The notes: generated by a model from the sequence alone, not told the origin. Counted from the stretch's first letter, positions 26,760 to 37,952 are shown. The stretch: DNA of 64,000 nt from Streptococcus oralis (GCF_021497945.1 NZ_CP046524.1:903501-967500), one strand, 5' to 3'. Program-made: numbers and translations.

Positions 26760-28430
26760 ATGAAAACAGATATTGAAATCGCACAGAGTATTGAGTTGAA
26801 GCCGATCGTTGATGTTGTTGAGAAACTTGGTATTTCTTACGACGATTTGGAATTGTACGGGAAGTACAAGGCTAAACTCAGCTTTGATAAAATTCGTGCA
26901 GTTGAGAGCAATCCAGTTGGGAAGTTGATCTTGGTTACTGCCATCAACCCAACGCCTGCAGGTGAAGGGAAGTCAACCATTACCATCGGTCTGGCAGACG
27001 CCTTGAACAAAATTGGTAAGAAAACGATGATTGCTATCCGCGAACCGTCTCTTGGTCCAGTAATGGGGATCAAGGGTGGTGCTGCAGGTGGTGGTTACGC
27101 CCAAGTCCTACCAATGGAGGACATCAACCTTCACTTTACTGGAGACATGCATGCTATTACAACTGCTAACAATGCCCTTTCTGCTTTGATTGACAACCAC
27201 TTACACCAAGGAAATGAGCTGGGAATCGACCAACGTCGCATTCTCTGGAAACGTGTTGTGGACTTGAACGACCGCGCCCTTCGTCATGTGACCGTTGGAC
27301 TTGGTGGTCCTCTAAACGGTATTCCACGCGAGGACGGTTTTGACATTACAGTTGCTTCTGAAATCATGGCGATTCTTTGCTTGGCGACTGATATTGAAGA
27401 TTTGAAACGTCGTTTGGCTAATATTGTAATCGGTTATCGCTATGACCGTACGCCTGTTTCTGTAGGTGATTTACAAGTTGAAGGTGCTTTGGCTTTGATT
27501 TTGAAGGATGCTATTAAGCCGAACTTGGTTCAGACAATTTACGGTACACCCGCCTTTGTACACGGTGGTCCTTTTGCCAATATTGCTCATGGATGTAACT
27601 CTGTTTTGGCAACAAGTACAGCCCTTCGCTTGGCTGACTATACTGTTACTGAAGCTGGTTTTGGTGCAGACCTTGGCGCTGAGAAATTCCTTGATATCAA
27701 GACACCAAACTTGCCAACTTCTCCAGATGCGGTAGTCATCGTTGCAACCCTTCGTGCCCTCAAGATGAACGGTGGCGTCGCTAAAGATGCTTTGACAGAA
27801 GAAAACGTTGAAGCGGTTCGTGCAGGATTTGCCAACTTGAAACGTCACGTTGAAAATATCCGTAAGTTTGGTATTCCAGCAGTTGTAGCCATCAATGAAT
27901 TTGTAACTGATACAGAAGCTGAAATTGCAGCTTTGAAGGAACTTTGTGCCTCAATCGATGTGCCAGTTGAATTAGCAAGTGTCTGGGCTGATGGCGCAGA
28001 AGGGGGTGTAGCGCTTGCCGAAACGGTTGTTAAGACTATTGCTGAAAATCCAGCCAACTACACTCGTCTTTATGACAATAACCTTTCTGTACAAGAAAAA
28101 ATCGAAAAGATTGTCACTGAAATCTATCGTGGTACAAAAGTGAACTTTGAGAAGAAAGCTCAAACGCAAATCGCTCAAATTGTTCAGAATGGTTGGGACA
28201 AATTGCCAATCTGTATGGCTAAAACTCAGTACAGTTTTTCTGACAATCCAAATGTACTTGGAGCTCCAGAAAACTTTGAAATTACCATTCGTGAATTGGT
28301 ACCAAAATTGGGTGCAGGTTTTATCGTTGCTTTAACTGGTGATGTCATGACCATGCCAGGTCTTCCAAAACGTCCAGCCGCTCTCAATATGGATGTTGAA
28401 AGTGATGGAACCGTTCTAGGATTGTTCTAA
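26760..28430 (+). CDS. fhs: Formate-tetrahydrofolate ligase
   Basis: A 556-residue enzyme that makes 10-formyl-tetrahydrofolate from formate, ATP and THF, supplying purine synthesis and formyl-Met-tRNA. The P-loop-like [12 protein letters not shown] (about 63-74), [22 protein letters not shown] region and [12 protein letters not shown] motif are characteristic. Length is normal. It is transcribed alone from an extended -10 promoter and ends at a clear terminator. Confidence 0.97.
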   Translation: MKTDIEIAQSIELKPIVDVVEKLGISYDDLELYGKYKAKLSFDKIRAVESNPVGKLILVTAINPTPAGEGKSTITIGLADALNKIGKKTMIAIREPSLGPVMGIKGGAAGGGYAQVLPMEDINLHFTGDMHAITTANNALSALIDNHLHQGNELGIDQRRILWKRVVDLNDRALRHVTVGLGGPLNGIPREDGFDITVASEIMAILCLATDIEDLKRRLANIVIGYRYDRTPVSVGDLQVEGALALILKDAIKPNLVQTIYGTPAFVHGGPFANIAHGCNSVLATSTALRLADYTVTEAGFGADLGAEKFLDIKTPNLPTSPDAVVIVATLRALKMNGGVAKDALTEENVEAVRAGFANLKRHVENIRKFGIPAVVAINEFVTDTEAEIAALKELCASIDVPVELASVWADGAEGGVALAETVVKTIAENPANYTRLYDNNLSVQEKIEKIVTEIYRGTKVNFEKKAQTQIAQIVQNGWDKLPICMAKTQYSFSDNPNVLGAPENFEITIRELVPKLGAGFIVALTGDVMTMPGLPKRPAALNMDVESDGTVLGLF

Positions 28431-28448
28431 TATTTAGATTATATTTAA

Positions 28449-28480
28449 AGAGTTTGGAAATGCTATCCAAGCTCTTTTTC
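28449..28480 (+). terminator. Terminator of fhs
   Basis: Stem AGAGTTTGGA / TCCAAGCTCT (one G-U pair) with a seven-base loop and a TTTTT tail. Confidence 0.85.
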
Positions 28481-28611
28481 TTATCTAGATATGAGGAGTT
28501 ATCTTCAGCTGATGAGAGAGTTTTCTTCTACACGCAACCAGTCTAGGTAAAGATATTTTCCCTGATTTCTGATATAATAGAAACATTGACTTCAAGAGTA
28601 AGGAAGAGAAA

Positions 28612-30903
28612 ATGAACGCATTATTGAATGGAATGAATGACCGTCAGGCTGAGGCGGTGCAAACGACAGAAGGGCCCTTGTTAATCATGGCGGGTGCTGG
28701 TTCTGGAAAGACTCGTGTTTTAACTCACAGAATCGCCTACTTGATTGATGAAAAGATGGTCAATCCTTGGAATATCTTGGCCATTACCTTTACCAATAAG
28801 GCTGCGCGTGAGATGAAGGAGCGTGCCTATGGGCTCAATCCAGCAACACAGGACTGCCTAATTGCGACCTTTCACTCCATGTGTGTTCGTATCCTACGTC
28901 GCGATGCGGATCATATTGGCTACAATCGGAACTTCACCATTATAGATCCAGGAGAGCAACGAACTCTTATGAAGCGCATTCTCAAGCAATTAAACTTGGA
29001 TCCTAAAAAATGGAATGAACGGACTATTTTGGGAACCATTTCTAATGCTAAGAATGACTTGATTGATGATGTGGCTTATGCTGCCCAAGCTGGTGATATG
29101 TACACGCAAATCGTAGCCCAGTGTTATACAGCCTATCAGAAAGAGCTTCGTCAGTCTGAGTCCGTTGACTTTGATGATTTGATTATGTTGACCCTGCGTC
29201 TCTTTGATCAGAATCCTGATGTCTTGACCTACTACCAGCAGAAGTTCCAGTACATCCATGTTGATGAGTACCAAGATACCAACCATGCCCAGTACCAACT
29301 GGTCAAACTCTTGGCTTCACGCTTTAAAAATATCTGCGTGGTCGGTGATGCGGACCAGTCTATCTACGGTTGGCGTGGGGCTGATATGCAGAATATCTTG
29401 GATTTTGAGAAAGATTACCCTCAAGCTAAGGTAGTTTTGTTGGAAGAAAATTATCGTTCAACTAAAACCATTCTTCAAGCAGCAAACGATGTCATCAAAA
29501 ACAATAAAAACCGTCGTCCTAAGAATCTCTGGACTCAGAATGCCGATGGAGAGCAGATTATTTACTATCGTGCAAATGACGAACAAGACGAAGCTGTTTT
29601 TGTAGCCAAAATCATCGATGAACTTGGTCGCACTCAAAACTTCCTCCACAAGGATTTTGCAGTTCTTTATCGGACTAATGCGCAATCCCGTACTATTGAG
29701 GAAGCCCTGCTCAAGTCCAATATTCCTTATACCATGGTTGGAGGGACCAAGTTCTACAGCCGTAAGGAAATCCGTGATATTATCGCCTACCTTAATCTCA
29801 TTGCCAATTTAAGTGACAATATCAGTTTTGAGCGCATTATCAACGAGCCAAAACGTGGAATTGGCCCAGGAACCGTTGAGAAAATTCGCGACTTTGCGAA
29901 TATGCAAGACATGTCTATGCTAGACGCATCAGCAAATATCATGTTGTCTGGCATCAAAGGAAAAGCAGCCCAGTCTATCTGGGATTTTGCCAATATGATT
30001 CTGGATTTGCGGGAACAACTGGATCAATTAACCATTACAGAGCTGGTTGAGGCGGTTCTAGAAAAAACAGGCTATATCGATATTCTTAATGCCCAAGCGA
30101 CCTTGGAAAGCAAGGCTCGGGTTGAAAATATCGAGGAATTCCTTTCTGTTACCAAAAACTTTGATGACAATCCTGATAGTCAGGAAGAAGAAACAGGTTT
30201 GGATAAACTCAGTCGTTTCTTGAATGACTTGGCTTTGATTGCAGACACAGATTCAGGTAGTCAGGAAACATCTGAAGTGACCTTGATGACCTTGCACGCT
30301 GCTAAGGGACTCGAGTTCCCAGTTGTCTTTATCATTGGGATGGAGGAAAATGTATTTCCGCTTAGCCGCGCAGCTGAAGATCCTGATGAACTGGAAGAAG
30401 AACGTCGTTTGGCCTATGTAGGAATTACGCGTGCGGAGAAAATTCTCTATCTAACCAATGCCAACTCTCGCTTGCTTTTCGGTCGTACAAATTATAACCG
30501 TCCAACACGTTTCATCAATGAAATCAGTTCGGACTTGCTTGAGTATCAAGGTTTGGCTCGACCAGCGAATACTAGCTTTAAAGCCTCTTATAGCAGTGGT
30601 GGGATTGCTTTCGGTCAAGGTATGAGCTTAGCTCAGGCCCTTCAAGAACGGAAACGCAATGCTGCACCAAGCTCTATCCAGTCAAGTGGTCTTCCGTTTG
30701 GACAGTTTACATCCGGAAATAAAAAAGATTCAAGCGATACCAACTGGTCTATTGGAGATATTGCACTTCACAAGAAATGGGGAGAGGGTACTGTTCTGGA
30801 AGTCTCTGGTAGCGGTGATACTCAGGAACTAAAAATCAATTTCCCAGAAGTAGGTCTGAAAAAACTCCTAGCCAGCGTGGCTCCAATTGAGAAAAAAATC
30901 TAA
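28612..30903 (+). CDS. pcrA: ATP-dependent DNA helicase PcrA
   Basis: A 763-residue superfamily-1 3'-5' helicase (UvrD/PcrA) used in repair and replication-fork maintenance. Motifs: Walker A AGAGSGKT (about 27-34), Ia [61 protein letters not shown] and [12 protein letters not shown]. The C-terminal tail contains the small Tudor-like domain that contacts RNA polymerase. A TATAAT lies about 40 bases upstream (about 28573). radC follows after 42 bases. Confidence 0.97.
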   Translation: MNALLNGMNDRQAEAVQTTEGPLLIMAGAGSGKTRVLTHRIAYLIDEKMVNPWNILAITFTNKAAREMKERAYGLNPATQDCLIATFHSMCVRILRRDADHIGYNRNFTIIDPGEQRTLMKRILKQLNLDPKKWNERTILGTISNAKNDLIDDVAYAAQAGDMYTQIVAQCYTAYQKELRQSESVDFDDLIMLTLRLFDQNPDVLTYYQQKFQYIHVDEYQDTNHAQYQLVKLLASRFKNICVVGDADQSIYGWRGADMQNILDFEKDYPQAKVVLLEENYRSTKTILQAANDVIKNNKNRRPKNLWTQNADGEQIIYYRANDEQDEAVFVAKIIDELGRTQNFLHKDFAVLYRTNAQSRTIEEALLKSNIPYTMVGGTKFYSRKEIRDIIAYLNLIANLSDNISFERIINEPKRGIGPGTVEKIRDFANMQDMSMLDASANIMLSGIKGKAAQSIWDFANMILDLREQLDQLTITELVEAVLEKTGYIDILNAQATLESKARVENIEEFLSVTKNFDDNPDSQEEETGLDKLSRFLNDLALIADTDSGSQETSEVTLMTLHAAKGLEFPVVFIIGMEENVFPLSRAAEDPDELEEERRLAYVGITRAEKILYLTNANSRLLFGRTNYNRPTRFINEISSDLLEYQGLARPANTSFKASYSSGGIAFGQGMSLAQALQERKRNAAPSSIQSSGLPFGQFTSGNKKDSSDTNWSIGDIALHKKWGEGTVLEVSGSGDTQELKINFPEVGLKKLLASVAPIEKKI

Positions 30904-30917
30904 TTTTTCATCCTTCT

Positions 30918-30925
30918 CACGAATA
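30918..30925 (+). promoter_or_regulatory. Near-consensus competence (SigX/ComX) box before radC
   Basis: CACGAATA differs by one base from the streptococcal cin-box TACGAATA. It lies 20 bases before the radC ATG, a fitting distance. radC is a late-competence gene in pneumococcus as I recall. The downstream T-rich stretch often seen is absent. Confidence 0.4.
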
Positions 30926-30945
30926 ATAAAGTGAGGAGGATTTTT

Positions 30946-31626
30946 ATGTATAGTATTTCATTTCAAGAAGATTCACTCTTGCCTAGAGAAAGATTGGTTA
31001 GAGAAGGAGTAGAAGCCCTGAGCAATCAAGAATTATTAGCCATTCTGCTTAGAACCGGAACGCGTCAGGCTAATGTTTTTGAAATTTCCCAGAAAGTCTT
31101 GAACAGTCTGACTAGTCTAACTGATCTAAAAAAAATGACCCTGCAGGAATTGCAGAGTCTGTCTGGTATTGGACGGATTAAAGCCATTGAATTACAAGCT
31201 GTGATTGAACTGGGACATCGTATTCACAAACATGAAACCCTTGAGATGGAAAGTATTCTCAGTAGTCAAAAGCTAGCCAAGAAAATGCAACAGGAACTTG
31301 GGGACAAAAAACAAGAGCACCTAGTGGCGCTCTATCTCAATACTCAAAATCAAATCATTCATCAGCAGACCATCTTTATCGGATCTGCAACACGCAGCAT
31401 TGCTGAACCGAGGGAAATCCTTCACTATGCTTTGAAGCATATGGCTACCTCTGTGATTCTTGTTCATAACCATCCATCAGGCGCTGTATCGCCTAGTCGA
31501 AATGATGACCATGTCACTAAACTAGTCAAGGAAGCTTGCGAACTGATGGGAATTGTTTTCTTAGACCACCTAATTGTCTCGCACTCGGATTACTTTAGTT
31601 ATCGTGAAAAGACAGATTTAATCTAG
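30946..31626 (+). CDS. radC: RadC family JAB/MPN-domain protein
   Basis: A 226-residue RadC-like protein. An N-terminal helix-hairpin-helix region ([15 protein letters not shown], about 70-85) precedes a JAMM/MPN+ domain with HNHPSG and the later D (SRNDD), so metal-binding residues are complete. Despite the name it is not required for repair or transformation in pneumococcus; function is unsettled. The start at 30946 follows GAGGAGG, preferred over the in-frame ATG at 30931. Its stop codon overlaps that of the convergent amidotransferase gene by four bases. Confidence 0.9.
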   Translation: MYSISFQEDSLLPRERLVREGVEALSNQELLAILLRTGTRQANVFEISQKVLNSLTSLTDLKKMTLQELQSLSGIGRIKAIELQAVIELGHRIHKHETLEMESILSSQKLAKKMQQELGDKKQEHLVALYLNTQNQIIHQQTIFIGSATRSIAEPREILHYALKHMATSVILVHNHPSGAVSPSRNDDHVTKLVKEACELMGIVFLDHLIVSHSDYFSYREKTDLI

Positions 31627-32312
31627 AGTTCGTTAACAACATAGTCAAATAGTGTTTTATCCTTGGGGCGGTTTTCAAAGAGAAATTCAGGATGCCATTG
31701 AACACCAAGATAAGGGAAGCCGTCCGTAGTTGTCACTGCCTCAATTATTCCATCTTTAGGATCATGTGCTACAACCTTAAGATTAGGAGCTAAATCTTTA
31801 ATGCTCTGGTGGTGGAAGGAGTTGATATGAGAGATTTCTCCATAGATCTCTCGGAGAATTGTATCAGGTTCCGTTACGAGGCGTTGGGTTGTGTATTCGG
31901 CTGAACAGTCCTGCCAATGATCCTCAATATCTTGGTGAAGCGTGCCGCCCATGGCGACGTTGAAAAGCTGAGTACCCCTACAAACAGAGAAAATTGGTTT
32001 CTTTTGCTTAATCGCTTCTTTGATAAGTGCTAGTTCAAAAATATCTCTTTGAAGGTGGTAGTCATCACTATCAATAGCCTTTAGTTCACCATAGTATTTT
32101 GGATCAACATTTTGCCCACCCGTTAGGATGAGCTTATCAATGATACTGATGTAATGGGTAGCCATTTCTTGATCACCAATCGGTAGGATGATGGGAATTC
32201 CGCCAGCGTCCTTGACTCCTTCAACAAAGCCCTTTGCTGCATAGCTCATCATGATGTCATCATCTGGATGAGCTTTTTCATTTCCTGTAATCCCAATAAC
32301 TGGTTTTTTCAT
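31623..32312 (-). CDS. Class I glutamine amidotransferase (gamma-glutamyl-GABA hydrolase-like)
   Basis: A 229-residue PuuD-like peptidase C26. The nucleophile lies in [10 protein letters not shown] (Cys about 109) and the His-Glu pair in QWHPEF, so the catalytic triad is intact. Family members hydrolyse gamma-glutamyl amides; the substrate in streptococci is not known to me. It follows rex by 15 bases in the same direction, forming a two-gene unit. The ATG at 32312 is preceded by GAAAGC, a weak ribosome site. Confidence 0.87.
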   Translation of the reverse strand: MKKPVIGITGNEKAHPDDDIMMSYAAKGFVEGVKDAGGIPIILPIGDQEMATHYISIIDKLILTGGQNVDPKYYGELKAIDSDDYHLQRDIFELALIKEAIKQKKPIFSVCRGTQLFNVAMGGTLHQDIEDHWQDCSAEYTTQRLVTEPDTILREIYGEISHINSFHHQSIKDLAPNLKVVAHDPKDGIIEAVTTTDGFPYLGVQWHPEFLFENRPKDKTLFDYVVNEL

Positions 32313-32327
32313 AAATGCTTTCGCTTT

Positions 32328-32972
32328 CTAATCCTCTTTACGCATAAAATAGAGGAGGGTTTGGAGTTCGCTTGTCAAATCGACATACTGAACGACCACA
32401 TCTTTTGGAAGGTGGAGATGAACAGGGGAAAAACTGAGAATACCTTTTATACCTGCATCGACCAAAAGATTGGCGACTTCTTGTGATTTAACACTTGGAA
32501 CAGTTAGGATAGCAGTTTTAACATCTGCTTCTTTGATCTTTTCTTTAATCTGAGAGATGCCATAGATCGGAATTCCATCAGGTGTCTGGGTGCCGACTTC
32601 TGGATGGTCATCTAGGTCAAATGCCATGATGATTTTCATCTTGTTACGCTCATGGAAGCGATAGTGGAGAAGGGCATGCCCCATATTACCAATTCCAACC
32701 AACATCACATTGGTGATGGAGTTATCATTTAGGAGTTCAGCAAAAAACGTCATCAGTTTTTTAACATCATAACCGAATCCACGACGTCCAAGCTCACCAA
32801 AATAAGAAAAATCACGTCGAACAGTAGCAGAGTCAATACCGATAGCTTCAGCAATTTGTTTAGAATTTGCTCTTTCAATTTTTTCTGTGTTAAATCGTTT
32901 GAAAATTCGATAATAAAGAGAGAGTCGTTTTGCTGTTGCTTTTGGAATAGTAGCAGACTGTTTATCTTTCAC
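32328..32972 (-). CDS. rex: Redox-sensing transcriptional repressor Rex
   Basis: A 214-residue Rex repressor that senses the NADH/NAD+ ratio. N-terminal winged helix (about 1-75, with [18 protein letters not shown]) and a Rossmann domain with [13 protein letters not shown] (about 88-100). The start is GTG at 32970-32972 (V/M-K-D-K-Q) with AAAGG ten bases upstream. In streptococci Rex controls fermentation genes. A Rex-like site lies in its own promoter at 33012-33029. First gene of the pair with the amidotransferase. Confidence 0.93.
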   Translation of the reverse strand: MKDKQSATIPKATAKRLSLYYRIFKRFNTEKIERANSKQIAEAIGIDSATVRRDFSYFGELGRRGFGYDVKKLMTFFAELLNDNSITNVMLVGIGNMGHALLHYRFHERNKMKIIMAFDLDDHPEVGTQTPDGIPIYGISQIKEKIKEADVKTAILTVPSVKSQEVANLLVDAGIKGILSFSPVHLHLPKDVVVQYVDLTSELQTLLYFMRKED

Positions 32973-33011
32973 AAAATCACAACCTTTCTATGCTTCTATT
33001 TTATAGAAAGT

Positions 33012-33029
33012 TTGTGAAAAAATCAACAA
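33012..33029. promoter_or_regulatory. Rex-like operator upstream of rex
   Basis: Fourteen of 18 bases agree with TTGTGAAATATTTCACAA. Reading leftward, the site overlaps a possible -35 (TTGTTG) and spacer before TATAAA, so autorepression is plausible. Confidence 0.4.
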
Positions 33030-33060
33030 AAACAAGAAAAAACTAAGAGAATTCTTAGTT

Positions 33061-33270
33061 TTAATCTGAAAAATTAGTTTGTGATAAAAAACGGTAGAGA
33101 TCGCCAACTAATCCTTGATAAATCACTTTATCATTCAGTGTTAAGGAGCTGATTAGGAGAGTGTCGGGCAGGGTAACACAGCCTGATAGTGATAGCATAA
33201 GCTCTTCGTAATCGGCAAATTCAAGTGTACGTTCTACTTGATAGCTATCTTTATAAGTCAAACGAAACAT
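33061..33270 (-). CDS. Small streptococcal protein, DUF4649-like
   Basis: A 69-residue acidic protein beginning MFRLTYKD. It resembles the short streptococcal DUF4649 proteins found at this place, to my recollection. No motif or membrane segment is seen. The ATG at 33270 follows GAGAGATG; an in-frame TTG at 33276 is less likely. It is last in the prs-desulfurase-DUF1831 series, beginning six bases after the previous stop, so it is probably co-translated. Confidence 0.7.
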   Translation of the reverse strand: MFRLTYKDSYQVERTLEFADYEELMLSLSGCVTLPDTLLISSLTLNDKVIYQGLVGDLYRFLSQTNFSD

Positions 33271-33276
33271 AGCCAA

Positions 33277-33624
33277 TCATCTCTCTTCTTTTGTGAAGAT
33301 TCCGCGTTCTACAAGACTGTCCATGAGGAAGTAGAATTTTTCTTGGTGGATATGATGATCTTCTGATTTAAAGATATTCACCAAACGAAGACCTGATTTG
33401 TCAGTGATATTAATTTTAACACCTGTAAGCTCTTTGTTGATGATAATTTTTAGTAGGAAACCTTCACCACTATTAGGAACTTTTTCAAGTAGACGAGTCA
33501 GTTCGTAGTTTCCGACTTTTGTTTCAAAGAAAGTATTGTCTTTTAGTGTAAACTTTTTTGCAGATGGACTAAGTGTATAGTCGTAGCGGCAGTTTTGTAG
33601 TTTAATGGTTTTTTCGAATGCCAT
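33277..33624 (-). CDS. DUF1831-like protein
   Basis: A 115-residue protein starting MAFEKTIKLQNCRYDYTLSP, like the DUF1831 family of lactic acid bacteria. No catalytic motif is seen. The start at 33624 is used because GGAGATT lies upstream and an earlier in-frame codon at 33639 would lie inside the desulfurase gene. Constant placement after a cysteine desulfurase suggests a helper role in sulfur transfer, which is inference only. Confidence 0.75.
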   Translation of the reverse strand: MAFEKTIKLQNCRYDYTLSPSAKKFTLKDNTFFETKVGNYELTRLLEKVPNSGEGFLLKIIINKELTGVKINITDKSGLRLVNIFKSEDHHIHQEKFYFLMDSLVERGIFTKEER

Positions 33625-33628
33625 TAGG

Positions 33629-34744
33629 TTAATCTCCAATAATATTTTTTAAGGTTTGAGCCAGTTGTTTCAGTTCTTTCTCGGTATTAAGGGGAGAAAG
33701 ACTGATACGGACAGACTCTTTTAAACGATGGGAATCAGACCCATAAAAAGCTTCTAGGACATGGCTGGTCTGCACAATACCAGCAGTACAAGCAGAACCA
33801 GTTGAGATTGAAATTCCTTCAAGGTCTAACTGGAGCAAGAGCAAATCATTTTTTTGACCAGGGAAGCCAATGTTGAAAACATAAGGAAGTTGATGTTTGT
33901 TTTCATTGAGATAGTAGTTGAGACCTGCAATTTCTTCTAGAAAAGCAGTTTTTAATCTTTCTAGTTTTTGGTAATGCTCAGCCTGATGATCCAAGTCTTC
34001 TTTGAGGGCAGCAACCATACTGACGATGGCAGCAAGGTTTTCTGTTCCAGCCCGTTTCTTTTGTTCTTGGTCCCCACCGTGAAGATAGGAATCAAAGTCC
34101 ATAGACGAAGCGTAAAGAAAACCAATTCCTTTTGGTCCATGGAATTTATGAGCAGAAGCGCTAAGGAAATCAATTCCTAATTCTTCTGGATGGATAGGGA
34201 TTTTCCCGATAGCTTGAACAGCATCAACATGATAAGCAGCAGGATGGTCTTTTAAAACACGTCCAATCTCAGCAATTGGCAAGAGACTGCCCGTTTCATT
34301 ATTGGCATACATAGTAGAAACTAGGATGGTATCGTCACGTAAAGCCTCTTGAATTTGCTGGGCAGTGATTTCTTGATTTACTGGTTGTATAATTGTCACT
34401 TCAAAGCCAAAATGTTGAACCAGATAATCAATGGTTTCAAGGACAGAATGGTGTTCAATAGCTGTCGTGATGATGTGTTTTCCACGCTCTTGATGACGGA
34501 GACAATAGCCGATGATAGCGGTATTGTTACTTTCTGTACCGCCAGATGTGAAAAAGATTCGTTGTGGCTTAGTTCCAAGTAAGTGAGCCAAGTCCTGACG
34601 GGCTTCACGGAGCAATTTGCCAGCATGGCGACCATGACTGTGAATACTTGAAGGATTCCCATGGGTTTCCTGCATGACCTTGGTCATTTCTGCGATAGCT
34701 ACTGCTGACATAGGAGTAGTGGCAGCATTGTCCAAATAAATCAA
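33629..34744 (-). CDS. Cysteine desulfurase (NifS/IscS-like, class V aminotransferase)
   Basis: A 371-residue PLP enzyme that takes sulfur from cysteine for tRNA thiolation or Fe-S assembly. The PLP lysine is in SASAHKFHGPKG (about residue 200) and the catalytic cysteine loop is STGSACTAG (Cys about 322). N-terminal YLDNAATTP is typical. In pneumococcal relatives this is the second, IscS/NifS-like gene, distinct from SufS. Nine bases separate it from prs upstream, consistent with one operon. Confidence 0.92.
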   Translation of the reverse strand: MIYLDNAATTPMSAVAIAEMTKVMQETHGNPSSIHSHGRHAGKLLREARQDLAHLLGTKPQRIFFTSGGTESNNTAIIGYCLRHQERGKHIITTAIEHHSVLETIDYLVQHFGFEVTIIQPVNQEITAQQIQEALRDDTILVSTMYANNETGSLLPIAEIGRVLKDHPAAYHVDAVQAIGKIPIHPEELGIDFLSASAHKFHGPKGIGFLYASSMDFDSYLHGGDQEQKKRAGTENLAAIVSMVAALKEDLDHQAEHYQKLERLKTAFLEEIAGLNYYLNENKHQLPYVFNIGFPGQKNDLLLLQLDLEGISISTGSACTAGIVQTSHVLEAFYGSDSHRLKESVRISLSPLNTEKELKQLAQTLKNIIGD

Positions 34745-34753
34745 AGAATCACC

Positions 34754-35713
34754 TTATTCCTTTTTATTATATGCAAAGAGTGGGCTAACTGGTTTTCTTT
34801 CGTGGATACGGACGATGGCATCACCAATCAATTCGCTAGCGGTGATATAACATACATTTTCCGGAGTTCTTTCTTTGGTTGCTACAGAGTCTGTCACAAG
34901 GATTTCTTTAATGTTAGCCGCGTCAAGAAGCTCAGCAGCTCCTTCTACAAAGAGTCCGTGACTAGATACGGCATAAATCTCAGTAGCACCTCCGCGGTCG
35001 ACGATTTTTGCTGCTTCTGAGAAAGTACGTCCAGTATTTAGGATATCGTCAATCAAGATGGCCTTCTTGCCTTCAACATCACCGATGATATAACCTTGAC
35101 TCCGCTCTGAGTCATCTTGAGCATAGTCGATGATTGCGATTGGTGCATCTAAATATTCAGCTAAGCTGCGGGCACGTTTGACGCCAGAGTTTTTTGGACT
35201 AACAACAACGACATCTGATCCCAGCAACCCTTTATCGCTGTAGTGTTTAGCAAAGAGAGGAATTGTATAGAGGTTATCTACCGGAATATCAAAGAAGCCT
35301 TGAACCTGAACAGCGTGGAGGTCAAGCGTTAGAACACGACTTACACCAGCCTTGACAAGCATATTGGCAACCAGTTTTGCAGTGAGAGGTTCGCGAGAAG
35401 AAGCGATACGATCCTGACGAGCATAACCAAAGTAAGGAAGAACAACGTTGATACTATGAGCACTTGCACGTACACAAGCATCGACCATGATTAACAACTC
35501 CATCAAGTGGTTGCTAACGGGGTAGCTGGTTGATTGGATGATGTAGACATCGTAACCACGGACACTCTCTTCAATGTTGACCTGGATTTCTCCATCAGAA
35601 AATTGGCGTGAAGATAATTTTCCGAGAGGTACCCCAACCGTTTCTGCGATTTTTTGTGCAATTTCATGATTGGAATTAAGTGCAAAAAGTTTCATGTTGT
35701 TTCTATCTGACAT
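34754..35713 (-). CDS. prs: Ribose-phosphate pyrophosphokinase
   Basis: A 319-residue PRPP synthase joining ribose-5-P and ATP-derived pyrophosphate, feeding nucleotide, NAD, His and Trp synthesis. Motifs: [13 protein letters not shown] near residue 36, the PP-binding loop region YFGYARQDR and the ribose-5-P loop DDILNTGRT. Streptococci often have two prs genes; this one resembles the second (prs2-type) as I recall. Ribosome site AGAGGAC precedes the ATG. Confidence 0.95.
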   Translation of the reverse strand: MSDRNNMKLFALNSNHEIAQKIAETVGVPLGKLSSRQFSDGEIQVNIEESVRGYDVYIIQSTSYPVSNHLMELLIMVDACVRASAHSINVVLPYFGYARQDRIASSREPLTAKLVANMLVKAGVSRVLTLDLHAVQVQGFFDIPVDNLYTIPLFAKHYSDKGLLGSDVVVVSPKNSGVKRARSLAEYLDAPIAIIDYAQDDSERSQGYIIGDVEGKKAILIDDILNTGRTFSEAAKIVDRGGATEIYAVSSHGLFVEGAAELLDAANIKEILVTDSVATKERTPENVCYITASELIGDAIVRIHERKPVSPLFAYNKKE

Positions 35714-35780
35714 TATAGACCGTCCTCTGTAAACTCTAAATATTTTATCTCCATTATTTTACCAGAAAATGGAGATTATT

Positions 35781-36350
35781 TCAGCTTTTTTTCATGCTTT
35801 TAATAAAACGAATTAATTTTGAAGGAGCTTTTTGGTAAGTGATATTATTTTCTGAAAGAAATTGCTGAAAATCTCGTTTTCCTTTCTCGTGATCAGTGAC
35901 CTCTAGTTCCAGTTCGTAGTCTGTATGATCAAAGTAGTGACTTTCATCTAGTGCCATTAGACCAATCGACGTTTCCATTTCGTAACGAATAGTTGCAAGA
36001 CAACCCAGAACAAACCAGTCTTGGCTTAAAATACCAATCTTAGCAAGTTCCTCTAGAACGAGTCCTTGAGGAAGTATTTGTTTTTCTAGGTAAGATTCAG
36101 CCTCTGGAAGATTCAGTTTCTGATTGTATTCCATATTTCCTACAGTTTGTGGCACCTTCAAGGTCAACTCCGCCCAATCTGAAAAGGTGCGAATGCGCAT
36201 GGCAACCTTTTTTTCACGCAATCGGAAATCAGGTGTATCAATGTAGTAGTTTTTCTGTAGGACGGGTTGGATATGGGAAAACTGTTCTTTTAAATGATCG
36301 TAATCCTCTTTTTTCAGTAGTGTTTTCAGTTCAATTTCTAAATGTTTCAT
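35781..36350 (-). CDS. CYTH-domain protein
   Basis: A 189-residue CYTH (CyaB/thiamine triphosphatase) domain protein. The diagnostic N-terminal ExExK motif is E5-I-E7-L-K9, followed by conserved basic and acidic strands (RIRTF, ELELEVTD). Bacterial members hydrolyse triphosphates such as inorganic triphosphate; old annotations as adenylate cyclase are doubtful. It is divergent from relQ with 50 bases between starts of transcription units. Confidence 0.87.
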   Translation of the reverse strand: MKHLEIELKTLLKKEDYDHLKEQFSHIQPVLQKNYYIDTPDFRLREKKVAMRIRTFSDWAELTLKVPQTVGNMEYNQKLNLPEAESYLEKQILPQGLVLEELAKIGILSQDWFVLGCLATIRYEMETSIGLMALDESHYFDHTDYELELEVTDHEKGKRDFQQFLSENNITYQKAPSKLIRFIKSMKKS

Positions 36351-36478
36351 TTTTCTAACCTTTTTTCTATCTTTGAAAGCGATTTATGGTATAATGGACA
36401 ATGTATTTATTGTATATGATTGTAGTGAAAAAATCAAAAATTTTCAACAACACAATCACATACCAAAAGGGAGAAAAT

Positions 36479-37150
36479 ATGACCATAGAATGGGAAGAAT
36501 TTTTAGATCCTTACATTCAAGCTGTTGGTGAATTGAAGATTAAACTTCGTGGGATTCGCAAACAGTATCGTAAACAAAACAAGCATTCTCCGATTGAGTT
36601 TGTTACTGGACGGGTGAAGCCGATTGAAAGTATTAAGGAAAAAATGAATCGCAGAGGGATTGGCTACGATACTTTGGAACATGACTTACAGGATATCGCG
36701 GGTTTGCGGGTCATGGTGCAGTTCGTCGATGATGTTCAGGAAGTTGTTGCGATTTTACGCAAACGCCATGATATGAGAGTAGTACAGGAACGTGACTACA
36801 TCACGCATCGGAAGGCTTCGGGCTATCGCTCCTATCATGTGGTGGTAGAGTATACAGTTGACACCATCAGTGGTGTTAAGACGATTCTGGCTGAAATTCA
36901 AATCCGGACTTTAGCCATGAATTTTTGGGCTACGATTGAGCATTCGCTCAATTATAAGTATCAGGGGGATTTCCCAGAGGAGATCAAGAAACGCTTGGAG
37001 ATTACAGCTAGAATTTCCCATCAATTGGATGAAGAAATGGGAAAAATCCGTGATGATATCCAGGAAGCGCAGGCTCTCTTTGATCCATTGAGCAGAAAAT
37101 TAAACGATGGTGTAGGAAATAGTGACGATACAGATGAAGAATACAGGTAA
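36479..37150 (+). CDS. relQ: Small alarmone synthetase RelQ (GTP pyrophosphokinase)
   Basis: A 223-residue single-domain (p)ppGpp synthetase lacking the hydrolase, TGS and ACT domains of Rel. Motifs: [30 protein letters not shown] and [17 protein letters not shown]. The start at 36479 follows AAAGGGAG. An in-frame ATG at 36401 lies only five bases after a TATAAT at about 36390-36395; it could give a 26-residue longer form from a leaderless transcript. nadK overlaps the 3' end. Confidence 0.92.
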   Translation: MTIEWEEFLDPYIQAVGELKIKLRGIRKQYRKQNKHSPIEFVTGRVKPIESIKEKMNRRGIGYDTLEHDLQDIAGLRVMVQFVDDVQEVVAILRKRHDMRVVQERDYITHRKASGYRSYHVVVEYTVDTISGVKTILAEIQIRTLAMNFWATIEHSLNYKYQGDFPEEIKKRLEITARISHQLDEEMGKIRDDIQEAQALFDPLSRKLNDGVGNSDDTDEEYR

Positions 37151-37952
37151 ACGAGTTGACCTCATAGCAAATAGAAAGCCACAAAGTCAGAAGGTTTTGC
37201 ATGAGCTGAGGGAAAAACTAAAGAAACAACATTTTATACTGAATGATACCAATCCCGACATCGTTATTTCGATTGGTGGCGACGGGATGCTTTTGTCTGC
37301 CTTTCACAAGTATGAGAATCAGTTAGACAAGGTTCGATTTGTAGGTGTTCATACAGGGCATTTGGGATTTTACACAGATTATCGTGATTTTGAGCTGGAT
37401 CAATTGGTGACCAATCTTTTACTAGATACTGGTGCCAAAGTTTCTTATCCAGTCTTGAATGTTAAAGTAACGCTTGAAAATGGAGAAGTGAAAATCTTCC
37501 GGGCCTTAAATGAAGCCAGTATCCGTCGATCGGACCGGACCATGGTTGCGGATATCATCATTAACCATGTTCCGTTCGAGAGATTTCGTGGAGATGGAGT
37601 GACTGTTTCAACGCCGACGGGAAGTACCGCCTACAACAAATCCTTGGGTGGAGCTGTCTTGCATCCTACCATTGAAGCCTTGCAGTTGACGGAGATAGCG
37701 AGTCTTAACAACCGAGTTTATCGAACACTTGGTTCTTCGATAATCGTTCCGAAGAAAGATAAAATCGAGCTTTTACCGACTCGTAATGACTATCACACAT
37801 TATCGGTTGACAATAGCATCTATTCTTTCCGAAATATAGAACGGATTGAGTACCAAATAGACCATCACAAGATACACTTCGTAGCGACGCCAAGTCACAC
37901 TAGTTTCTGGAATCGCGTCAAAGATGCCTTCATCGGCGAGGTGGATGAATGA
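37134..37952 (+). CDS. nadK: NAD kinase
   Basis: A 272-residue ATP-NAD kinase making NADP. The GGDG motif ([13 protein letters not shown], about 44-56) and the NE/D-rich region with [14 protein letters not shown] are diagnostic. The start at 37134 ([14 protein letters not shown]) lies inside the last 17 bases of relQ, so translation is coupled. The 3' end overlaps the pseudouridine synthase ATG by four bases (ATGA). Confidence 0.93.
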   Translation: MKNTGKRVDLIANRKPQSQKVLHELREKLKKQHFILNDTNPDIVISIGGDGMLLSAFHKYENQLDKVRFVGVHTGHLGFYTDYRDFELDQLVTNLLLDTGAKVSYPVLNVKVTLENGEVKIFRALNEASIRRSDRTMVADIIINHVPFERFRGDGVTVSTPTGSTAYNKSLGGAVLHPTIEALQLTEIASLNNRVYRTLGSSIIVPKKDKIELLPTRNDYHTLSVDNSIYSFRNIERIEYQIDHHKIHFVATPSHTSFWNRVKDAFIGEVDE

